A stretch of DNA of 64,000 bases from Silene latifolia (lineage: Eukaryota; Streptophyta; Magnoliopsida; Caryophyllales; Caryophyllaceae). Numbering within the stretch: the stretch's first letter is position 1; each line of letters starts with the position of its first letter. Both the position numbers and the translations under genes were made by a program. Under the pieces are notes generated by a model. That model did not search any database, had not been told where the DNA came from, and worked only from the letters and a program-made list of their open reading frames with translations. Of the stretch, positions 35,065 through 45,539 are shown piece after piece. The DNA is taken from NCBI RefSeq assembly GCF_048544455.1, contig NC_133536.1:197225325-197289324 (forward strand), written 5' to 3'.

Positions 35065-35793
35065 TAGGGGTGTTCAGAATAAACCGAACCGCAATAACCG
35101 AACCGCAAAACCGAAAAACCGTCCATTTTTAAGGTTCGATTAACCGAACCATTTCGACAAAGCGGTTCTTTGAACCAAACCGTTAACTTTATTATAGAAA
35201 AGGTTCGGTTAAGGTTCGCAATTTTAGATAACCGGTTAACTGCGAAGCGAACCGTTTCACAAAAAAGTAAGCAAAAAATTAAAATATTATATAAAAAGTT
35301 GTTCGTTCGTTTAATTTTCTTAGTGTATCCAAATTTAAAATTTCTTAAACTGATTAATGCTAAAGTTTAGCTTATTAACATTATTGTTGGGTATAATATA
35401 TAATGAAAATTTAATTAAACTATTAGAAAAAATTCCCAAAAATTAACGAAAACTGAAAAAAAAGTAATATAGAACGATTATCGGTTAACCGGTAACCGAA
35501 CAGCTAATAACCGTTTAAAGTGGTTAACCGAACCGTTTATAACCGTTTCTAATGGTGCGGTTTAGGTTCGGAGTTTTTTTTTTTTTTTTTTTTTTTTTGG
35601 TAAAATGTGAGAATATATAAATTAAAATTTAAGAGGTTACAAGAGGTTAGCATACATCACTTAATCATTTAGTCACTTAACACATACAAATTTTTTTGCC
35701 TTAGCTTAGGTTCGGAGTTTTGCCGAACCGAACCGTGTGCGAACCGAATTAAATTAGAGGTTCGGTGAACCGAACCGCGAATGAACACCCCTA
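35065..35793. mobile_element. hAT-type non-autonomous element
   Basis: Perfect terminal inverted repeats TAGGGGTGTTCA / TGAACACCCCTA and an exact 8-bp target duplication CTCAAGAG (35057-35064 and 35794-35801), both diagnostic of hAT transposons. The interior is full of GGTTCGGTTAACCGAACC-type inverted words. No transposase. A retroposon tail is inserted at 35578-35705. Confidence 0.9.
35578..35705 (-). mobile_element. Retroposon 3' tail nested in the hAT element
   Basis: A 16-bp direct repeat TTAGGTTCGGAGTTTT flanks this piece (35562-35577 and 35706-35721). Read on the minus strand it is about 107 bp of unique sequence followed by a poly-A tract of more than 20. That is the signature of target-primed insertion of a 5'-truncated LINE or a SINE. 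No tRNA-like boxes were seen, so a LINE tail is more likely. Confidence 0.8.
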
Positions 35794-35801
35794 CTCAAGA
35801 G

Positions 35802-36463
35802 TGGGGGTGAATTGAGGATTTAAAACTTTTACAACTTTTTCAATTGTATGAATATAATTAATTATTTAAAGTTTATTGGTTAAATTTTAACTAATTAACT
35901 AATGAAAGAGCAAGAACAAAATAAACGAACGAACAAAAGAGAAAGAGACACACGGTTTTTGAAGTGGTTCAGTTTCACAAATCGAAACCTACGTCCACTA
36001 TTTTCGATTAATAAATTTAGTACCTTTCTACGGATTACAAATTTACTAACCCAACTCGTACAAATTTACGAAACCTTTTTCGGCCTGTTTTTTTCGTTTT
36101 TTTTCTTTTGCTTGATGATTTATTTCCAATTTCATTTTTCATATCATTGTTTTAATCAGTTAAAATTATCATATGAAGAATTGGTAGATTTTGATTTAAT
36201 GCAGATTGAGTTAAAATGCAAATAGAATCGCCATGTCGATGATACAAGAATTTGTTTTTGCTATATAGTTTTAGCATATACGATTAATCATGTTTATTAA
36301 TTCATTTGCTAAATCATGTTCTAATAGCAACTGTAAACATTTTCTTCATCGAATTTTTGAATTAGGGCTTTTTGCCGCAAAAGAAAAATAAAAGGAGGCA
36401 TTAGGGTTTTTTGTTTTTTTTTAAACCATATTTTTTTCTTGCTTCTGCTACTGTTCATGGCAG

Positions 36464-36504
<41 letters not shown>

Positions 36505-36599
36505 ACGGTTTTTGCTGAAAAACCGAGACATATTCATAGGTTGATTCGTTTTTAGAGTTACCGTATGAAAAGAAAGTTGTTTTTGTTTTCTGTTTTTTT
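35802..36599. other. Gene-free stretch with transposon debris
   Basis: Contains GTGGTTCAGTTTCACAAATCG and CCTACGTCCACT near 35960-35998, a pattern common in plant LTR fragments, and a pure A-run of about 30 at 36469-36501. The open frame 35902-36225 overlaps these and looks spurious. The left edge of Copia-2 lies somewhere here; no 5' LTR of Copia-2 was found. Confidence 0.4.
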
Positions 36600-37652
36600 T
36601 TTTAGCCGTGCTGAAAATAAAAAAACACTTGTTTGTTCAGCCAAGACAAAATAAAAAAATGGATTTTGTTTTGTTTTGATTTTGGCCAATTAGTTATTGT
36701 GAAACGGTTCACAATTAAAAGATACCGAATTGTTTTAAAGCAGTTTAAAATTTTGACGGATTGAATTCATATTACAAGTTTAATATGGATTAAGATTGAA
36801 ATTAATGTGATTAATTGAGGAATTGTCACTTAATTTGATTTAAATAGGTGGTTTGGATAAATTAATCAACATAATTAAGGAATTGTGTCATGTATGTTTA
36901 ATTTTTTTTAGTTGATGCATTTTATTTTATTTTTGTTGAATGAATCGATTGAATGAATTTAATTTATGTATTTTTGCAATCAGTTGTAATACTTAGTGTG
37001 GCCTTAGTCAAATTATGTTTTCGTAATGAAGGAAACATAATTTTTAATGTAATTATGAGATCTCGAATCTCCTTTTTTTTCTTTAGTTTTTGGGTTTTGA
37101 AATTAGAATGTAATAAATAGGTTTATTATGTAAATTTTATTTATTGTATTTTTCAAAAGAAGACTAAAGATGGAGAATTGAGCTCACTCCCGCTACATGG
37201 ATCAAGATGGAACATCAAGACAAGCTTCTCGGGTCCAAGGATGGATTTCAAACTTGTATTTATTGTTCATTTTGATAGGATAGGCCACACTAGGACTTTT
37301 ATTGTTTTACGTTTTCATTATTATTGCTTTTCATTCACATGATAGTTTATGCATCATATTCCGCCTAAAACCAAACCACCTACTTCTAAAATGCATGAAA
37401 ATTGACTCATATAGGTTGTATGTTAGTTTTCATGGACATGCAGATGTCACGGTCTTTAAGCCATCACCTTAGTTTATTCATTCTCGCATGCTAGATATTA
37501 GTTCACTTAAAATGAATTAAAATAAAGTTGATGGGATCGTCCTCTAAAACGGAAATTGAGATTAGTCTTTATAAGGGCAAACAACTATGAATCCCTTCTT
37601 CGTCGGTAGGCATAATATGACCCCTTCTACGTTGGGTAAGTAGTTGTGTTGA

Positions 37653-39033
37653 CTTAGTGTAATACTACGGATTTTTATAAGCTAAGTACTCAACCGAGTA
37701 GAGCCTACTCGGCCGAGTAGTGTCAAGAGTGTAGTCTGTTTGGGTTCTGCCGAGGAATACTCGGCCGAGTATGGTGAATACTCGACCGAGTAGAGGATAC
37801 TCGGCCGAGTAGACACTTTACTCGACCGAGTATTCGGTCTGACGAGTAATATTTCAGCGGTTTGATTCGGGAGTAATTAGGGATTATATATTCGATAATC
37901 AGTTTCTAAAACGTCATTTGTAAACCTAATAAAACCTACGACACTCTAATCACTCCCAAATCTCTCCTCTGTGTGTGTGGGCATCGTAGCTATCGCTTTC
38001 AATCTTTCATTCTTTCGCCGGTAAGTCTTTATCCTTATGTTGTTGATAATTAATTCTAGGGTTTGTCTTTATTCATGAATTGGGGAAAATGGGGTTTTTC
38101 AGTTAGTGATTGGAATTATATGATTGTTGCTGTAGGTGACAATGTGGTAATTGTTATGCATTTGTATGGTTGATTGCAGCGTAAGCGAATTGCGAAAAGG
38201 TAGGGTTTCCCTACTCAGTTTACAGTTAATTGATTTAAGATTGTGATTGTATTGTAATTGTTGTTATCTGCTGACCATCGGAGTATGGGTGTTGTGGTGA
38301 CGGTGGTGATGTGGTTGTGTTGTGACGGTTGTGGTGTTGTGACAGCTGTGATGCTGTGGTACTGTGATGTGTGTGTTGTTTGTGGTGGAGTCACTTGCGG
38401 GAGTGACTTCACACCCTAGTTCGCCCTCCGTGGAACCCGTCATGGGAGGGGATATGCACATTAAGGGACAGGGATTGTTAGTCGCTCGTTGATGAGCTGG
38501 ACTAGGTGGGGATGGGCTGCGGTCACCCACTGGCGGCGAGGATTACCTGTTGCGATGGGTATTCTGGCAGGACTACTCACTTCGGTGTGTAGTCGGTTAC
38601 TGTGTGAGATCGGGAGACCGGGGATGGAGGATGATCAGCCGATTACATTGTTTGTTGTCTTATCTTGATTATTCGGTAACTGGCCCCGTTGTTGTTTTGT
38701 AAAACCTGCGGTGATCCATTCGGGGATGGTGAGCAGATTATGACAGGTAATTAAGATGTTTAGCTATGGGACAGTCAAGGGGAGTCATCACTCGAGTCTA
38801 ACTTCCGCCGTCAAGAGACTTAGCTTGTATTCTTTGTAGTTGTTAGACCTTTCACATTTATACTTTGGTTTGGTTTTAGAAACATGTAATCACTAACTCT
38901 TTATACTTTAATAAAGGTTGTTTGGAATTGGTAACTTTGATATACTAACCTCGGGAAACCGAGATGGTAACAGCCTTTCATGCTAGGGTAGTCCTTGGTA
39001 AGGTACCTTGGTATGAGGGGGTGTTACACTTAG
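37653..39033 (+). mobile_element. Solo LTR (Tekay-like gypsy) with target duplication
   Basis: The LTR itself is 37658-39028, TGTAATACTACGG...GGTGTTACA, flanked by CTTAG on both sides (37653-37657, 39029-39033). It is the same family as the LTR at 58402-59758; the second halves match closely. No internal sequence remains, so LTR-LTR recombination removed the rest. It carries a cluster of TACTCG(G/A)CCGAGTA motifs at 37687-37835. The short open frames inside (38215-38530) are not genes. Confidence 0.9.
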
Positions 39034-39345
39034 TTTACCTCAACATCATAGTCCGAAGAGTTTCTCGTGATTATGATGGACTAAAGATAGAATTTACAGA
39101 AATTTATCGACCAAGAATTCTAACGGTAGAATTAGCTAAAAGGTTAGCTTATCAATTTACAGATAATTGAGTCTTGGGATCATTTATATAATTCTTGAGG
39201 GAGGTCAATTGTATAAATGTTTTGAGTCTTCGCATTATGACATTAGTTCATTAGACTTAAAATCAAAACGATGCACATGCTTATTATTTTTATTCTTCTT
39301 TCGCAGTGTAGAACACGATTATTTTTGATAATACTGTTACAACAA

Positions 39346-42300
39346 ATGGCTGGAAATAACGAAATCCCAATGCCTAGTGCCACACTTGATCGCGCGTCCT
39401 GGCTGAAAATATTCATGAACCAGATGAATCAGTTCACACGTCTGAAAAACGACGGGTCCAACTTTGCGGACTGGGAGGCAGCACTACGGAATGCTGCCAT
39501 TGCTGACGGTAAGCTCAAGTACTTAACTGAGCCAATACCGGTAAACCCAGGCCCCAATGCAGGAGTCAACGAGTCACTCGCTTTTAGTGATTTCGTTATG
39601 GAAGCGGGTGCGATAAATAACGTACTCATCTTTGCAATGGAAACCAATTTGCAGAGACGCTTCATTGCCCAAGGTGCAAACAAGATTTTCACCACGCTCA
39701 CTAACGAGTTCTCAAAAGCACCGAGAATCGTTACATATGAGCATACCTGTCGCTTCTTTGATGCGAAACTCCAGAAGGGCCAACCGGTTAGCCCATACAT
39801 TCTTCACATGATTGAGAATGTCGAGAAGTCGGAGGCACCGAATTGTAAAATCGTGAGAGCATTGTCATTGACCGAATGCTTCATTCTCTTCACGATGGTT
39901 TTGCCCTTTTCAGGGCGAACTATTACATGAATGACTTGAAAAAGAGTCCTCATGAGCTACACTCCCTTCTCATACAGACCGAGAAGGATATGAAATTGAG
40001 TGGGAGCGTGAAGCAGGATGTTCTCACGATTTACAACAAAGGTAAAGGTAAGGGCAAGGCTCATGGTGACCTAGCTGTAGATAAGCCAAAGTTTAAGAAG
40101 CCAGGAAACGGTAAGAGTGCGCCTGGTGAGACTAGTGGCTCACAGGGCAAGGCAAAGAGCAAGGGCGGTGACATAGAGTGCCACCATTGTCACAAGACTG
40201 GACATTGGAGGAGGAACTGTCCCGTCTACCGTGAGGACATCAAAGCAGGCCGCGTCGTTCCTGTTGGTATGTCATCTTATATTCATATGATTGAGATTAA
40301 CCATGCAAGTTTCGGAACTTGGGTACTTGATACTGGTTGTGGTTCTCATCTGTGTAATCATTTGCAGGGCCTAAAGAACATCATACCTCTCGAAAAAGGT
40401 GATGTGGACCTGCGAGTCGGGAATGGAGCACGAGTTGCTGCTGTCTCGAAGGGAACATATGTAATCCAACTCCCTAGTGGTTTTGAGTTATTTTTAAATA
40501 ATCACACTATGTACCCATTTGTCTAAGAACATTATTTCTGTTTCCGTACTTGCTAAAGACGGTTTTGCATTTTCAATAAAGGATAATAGCTGTATTCTCT
40601 CTTTTAATGAAATGATTTATGGCAAAGCAGTTTCCATGAATGGGATTTACATCTTAGATCAAACCACGGAAATATTACACATGAATAATAAGAAATTAAA
40701 GGTTGGTGACAAAGATCAAACCTATCTATGGCATTGCCGAATGGGACACATAAATGAGAAACGCGTGAAGAAACTCGTCGATGATGGGACTATTCCCGCA
40801 TTCGATTTTTCTACATATGGCACGTGTGAATCATGTCTCATTGGCAAAATGACTCGAATTTCCTTCAAAGGTGTTGGAATGCGCGCTAGTGACCTATTAG
40901 GACTCATACATACTGATGTTTGTGGACCTATGTCAATTACCGCTAGAGATGGCTATAGATATTTTATCACTTTTACGGACGATTTGAGTAGATACGGATA
41001 TGTCTACTTAATGAAGCATAAAAGTGAGTCCTTTGAGAAATTCAAGTAATACCAGAACAGGGTACAGAACCAACTGGGTAGAAAGGTTAAAGCACTCCAT
41101 TCAGATCGGGGTGGCGAATATCTTCCAAATGAGTTTGATCAACACCTTAAAGACTGTGGAATCGTTCTACAGTTAACTCCACCTGGAACACCTCAATTGA
41201 ATGGTGTGTCCGAACGGAGAAATCGAACCTTACTTGATATGGTTCGATCCATGATAAGTCACACGGTAGTGCCTGATTCATTATGGGGTTATGCTCTTTT
41301 GTCAGCTGCTCTTATACTTAACCGAAGTCCGACTAAAGCTGTCGACAAGACTCCATATGAAATGTGGAAGGGAACGGTACCTAACTTATCCTTTATTCGG
41401 GTTTGGGGCTGCGAGGCTTATGTCAAGTGGAGACACGAGGATAAGCTCGGCTCGCGATCGGTCAAGACATACTTTATAGGTTATCCAAAAGGAACATTTG
41501 GTCATTACTTCTATTCGCCTACCGAACATCGAGTTTTTGTTGCGGCTAGTGCGACGTTCTTAGAGAAAGAATTTCTCGAGAACAAGACGAGTAATAGAAC
41601 CTTCGAGCTATCAGAGATTCCAGAACCAACAACCGAGGAACGGATGGAGGAAGTTGTTCCTCCAACTGATGATACGGTTAATATTCCTGAGGAACCCAGG
41701 AGGTCGGGTAGAGTCTCTCATCCTCCGGACAGATACATTGGTATGGTCGAGGAGAATGACGTTTTTCTCCTAGAGAGTAATGAACCCTCTACCTATAAAG
41801 GTGCTATGACCTGTTCCGACTCAAAGCTATGGCTCAAAGCCATGCAATCCGAGATGGACTCCATGTATGAGAATGACGTATGGGATCTAGTTGATTTACC
41901 TAATAAGGTAAAACCTCTACAAAGGCAAATGGCTTTACAAGATAAAGCGTTACGTAGACGCGCAACCGATACCTATAAGGCACGACTTGTGGCAAAAGGT
42001 TTCACTCAAGTGCACGGATTGCATTATGATGAGATTTTTGCACCTGTAGTCATGCTACGTTCCATTCGGATAATCTTAGCGATTGCCGCATTTCATGATT
42101 ATGAGATTTGGCAAATGGATGTGAAAACCGCCTTCTTAAACGGTTATTTGGAGGAAGAGTTGTACATGGTGCAACCCGAAGGTTTCATAGATCCTGAGCA
42201 TCCTAAGAAAGTATGCAAGCTTAAGCGTTCTATTTATGGACTTAAGCAAGCTTCTCGGAGTTGGAATCATCTTTTCGACCAGGTGATAAAAGAGTATGGT

Positions 42301-43362
42301 TTCACTCGATCGGTCGAGGAACCATGCTTATATATCAAGTCGAGTGGGAGCAAGATTGTTTTCTTGATATTGTATGTCGATGACATACTCTTGATTGGGA
42401 ATAACATTCCTCTCCTATCTTCGGTTAAAGAATGGTTAAAGAACCATTTCCAGATGAAAGATCCGGGTGAGGCACAAATACATTTTGGGAATCAGTATCT
42501 ACCGAGATAGATCACGACGGACGTTATCACTTAGTCAGGAGTCTTATTTGGATAAGATTCTTGAGAAGTTCAGCATGACCAACTCCAAGAAGGGGAACCT
42601 TCCAATAATGACTGGGATACAGTTGAGCAAGTCTCAATCACCCACGACGCCTGAAGGGATTGAGCGCATGAGTCGTGTTCCTTATGCATCTGCAATAGGA
42701 TCGATCATGTATGCCATGATATGCACACGTCCAGACGTGGCATATGCATTGAGTATGACGAGTCGGTACCAAAAGACTCCAGGTGAAACACACTCGGATA
42801 GTCTGTCAAAAACATCCTCAAGTACCTACGGAGGACTAAGGATTGGGTATTGACTTATGGAGGTGATACTAAGCTATGCGCAATCGGTTATGCAGATGCT
42901 AGCTTCCAAACGGATCGAGATGATTCAAAATCTCGGTCCGGTTCGCTTTCACTCTTAATGGTGTTGCGGTCAGCCGGAAGAGTTCCAAACAGAGTGTTGT
43001 AGCAGATTCTACTATCAATCCGAGTACTATGCCGCTTCGAGGCGCAAAGAAAGGAAGCGATATGGATGCGTCAATTCTTACAAGGACTTACGGTAGTTCC
43101 TAGTTCGAATGACCCGATCACCATCTATTGTGACAATAGAGGTGCCATCTTCCAGGCTAAGGAGCCAAAGTCTAGCAACAAATCTAGACATGTACATCGA
43201 AAAGCTCACCTGATCCGTGATTACGTGGAGCAAGAGGAGATAGTGATAGACAAGATTGCGACGGATGATAACATCGCGGATCCTCTCACTAAACCGTTGA
43301 ATTGTGATAAGCATGTAGGGCATGTTAATTCCATAGGAATTAAACGTGTTCCTGAGTTGTAG
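39346..43362 (+). pseudogene. Copia-2 gag-pol polyprotein, decayed
   Basis: The gag N-terminus starts at ATG 39346 (MAGNNEIPMPSATLD). In order follow: zinc knuckle CHHCHKTGHWRRNC (about 40180-40220), protease active site WVLDTGCGSHLC (about 40320), integrase zinc region and core (TDVCGPMS, SDRGGEY, GVSERRNR), RT with YVDDILLIG (YVDD at 42373-42384), and RNase H (YCDNRGAIF, ending at NIADPLTKPL). Lesions: frame changes near 39860, 40515 and 42490, a TAA at 41047 in the integrase, and one or more frame changes at 42800-42960. The catalytic residues of protease, integrase and RT are still visible. The element cannot make a full polyprotein but may have been the type that mobilised Copia-1. Confidence 0.92.
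40267..40272 (+). promoter_or_regulatory. Candidate splice donor at the Copia-2 gag/protease boundary
   Basis: CCTGTTG^GTATGTC follows the residues VVPVG, the same place as the predicted Copia-1 intron donor. A matching acceptor was not assigned. Confidence 0.45.
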
Positions 43363-43643
43363 TACTTGATTATGGATTTGATACATTATCTTTTTCATAT
43401 ACTATTTATAACTTCATCGTTTTATATATAATATTTTGTTTTTCATGTGGATTGTACTGACAACATTGAACGCCACAAAGTGAACTGAATTACATTATAT
43501 TTGTTTTGGTCCGTAATCGCCAATGTGAGTTGATAACTCCGGCTATTATATTGTGCAGTCGATTGATGGTGGGTTCAACGAGCCATAAGTCAAACGGTTG
43601 ACTGATCGATCACAGATGCGAGATTATAACGATACCTCGTAGG
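43363..43643 (+). other. Copia-2 3' untranslated sequence (first part)
   Basis: No gene. Ends in GTAGG, the target duplication of the Athila insertion; the sequence resumes at 54906. Confidence 0.7.
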
Positions 43644-45399
43644 TGATGTGACCATAATTGGCGCATATTTAGCCCCCGAATTAGCCTTGTTTCCATGCTT
43701 TTTAGTGCTTATTTGGGTCATTTCTTATCTTTAGTTCTTTGTTTTGCATATTCTTTGAGATTTTGATCCCTTGGTAGGAAAGGAGTAAGAATCTTGCATT
43801 TTCATGGCAAAACAAGACTAAATTGATCGAATTCAATGACCAAACATCAAGGAGAGACAAGATTAGAAGGCCTTTGTACATATCATAGTAGAAGAGCAAT
43901 GTTGAGGAAAGATCCTTGAGTCCCCAAGGAAATCCCCAAGGAATTTATGAAGAAAAGGGAAGAAAAGAAGAAGTTACTATGTTTGGACGACAATCCGAGC
44001 GGATTGTCAACAATCCGCCCGTCCGGCCCCTCGCACAATCCGAAAGCGTCCGTGCCGAATCCGCTCGGATTCCCCTCAACAATCCGACCGGATTCCCCAA
44101 ATCCGCTCGGATTCCATCGCCAAATCCGGCCGTCCCGACCTTATTCCGCCCGGATTTCTTCACAAAGACGGATTGTCTTCTTCAAGCTACGAAAAGAGAA
44201 GCCCTTCTCTCGAAAAATACCGGGTCCTCCTTGCTCAACTTAAAAAGTGTAATTACTAGTTTAGCCCTTAGTTAACCCTAATGCATCCTCCCTAATTTTC
44301 ACTATAAATACCCCATTAGGCTAATTAGAGGAGCATGTTCTTCTTATCAATAATTAGTGTAGTTAATATCAATCAAATCTCTCTTTAATATTGTAATCAA
44401 GTATTAATCAAGTTTTAATCCAAGTTTTAGTTCTTTAATCTCTCTCTTGTTCATCCTTTATTTTGGGTAATTGAAGATTATTTGGGTTATTATTGGGAGA
44501 TTGACAACCTCTCAATCTAGCATTCAAGTACTTCTATTATTCTTGCTTTATTATTGGAATCATTAGTAGGTATAATCTCTTAATCCCTTTTTAATTATTG
44601 TTAATTACTTTCATTTATTCATCATGTTTCATATTGTTAGTATGATTGACAACCTTGCTAGCATGATCAACATGATAATGAGTGAGTAGTCTCTTAGCTA
44701 GGGTTAATGGGTGATTAGGGGAAACCAACATGGGGAATGATTCATTCTTAAATTAATATGCTTTCATGTTTTATTTGCTTGCTTGTTTTGATCTCAACTC
44801 ATGCACATGTTATATTTGATGAAATGCTAAGCCTATGAATCCTTGCATTTACTATCACCTCCTATCTTTTCAATGAGACTTGTAAGACATAACCCAACTC
44901 GAGTCTCATTAGACCATGCATGTTGTTGAGTAGGGAAGATTAAGTCGACTTGTAGGTGTTGTACAATCTAATCGATTCGGCTCCGGACCCAAACTTTCCT
45001 AGGATTGTAAGATATAACCCAACTCAATCCATCACAACAATAATTGCTTGCTTATAATTTGAGAACATGTTTGTATGATCATATCCCATGATTCCCCTAT
45101 GATCCCATGACACCCTAGTGCCTTTAATCAATTGTTTACACCCCTTTTTATTCATCTTGCTTGTTTATTTTCATTGTTATTCTAGTTTAGTAACCTTCTA
45201 CATCAACCCAATTTGTGACACCCCTTAGACACCGCTAGTTACAATAGAAATCTCATTTCAACTCCCGTCCCTTGGGATCCGACCTTTACTTGCCTCTTTA
45301 CTAATTGTAGAGTTGCTTGTTAAGCTATAAATTGTGTTTTGATTCGACCGTGACCAACGACCACATCTTAATTTGTGAACACCTAGCGGGATCGCATCA
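43644..45399 (+). repeat. Athila left LTR
   Basis: TGATGTGACCATAATTGGCG...GGGATCGCATCA, 1756 bp. It contains a cluster of AATCCG-NN-CGGATT palindromes at 43991-44165. The TATAAATACCCC at 44304-44315 is a plausible TATA box in the LTR. Confidence 0.92.
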
Positions 45400-45403
45400 A
45401 AAA

Positions 45404-45421
45404 TGGCGCCGTTGCCGGGGA
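45404..45421 (+). promoter_or_regulatory. Athila primer binding site
   Basis: TGGCGCCGTTGCCGGGGA, four bases after the LTR. This is the primer site typical of Athila elements. Confidence 0.9.
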
Positions 45422-45539
45422 CGGTGTTTGTTTGACTTAGATTTCTTTTTATTGTTATTAGTTGTGTCTTTCTTCGCCTTGAGGAAGTAAAACTCCTCAA
45501 GGTTTGTTCTAATTGTTTTTGAGTTGTTTGATATTTTGC

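Noticed and set aside
36469..36501. Pure A-run as the 3' tail of a retroposon
   Set aside because: No flanking target duplication and no LINE or SINE body could be recognised.
38215..38530. His/Thr-rich frames
   Set aside because: They fall within the solo LTR and recur at 59047-59274 in the sister LTR.
43916..44275. Frames rich in Pro/Ser/Arg in the Athila LTR (also 53215-53571, 48576-49094)
   Set aside because: Produced by the AATCCGAGCGGATT repeat block.
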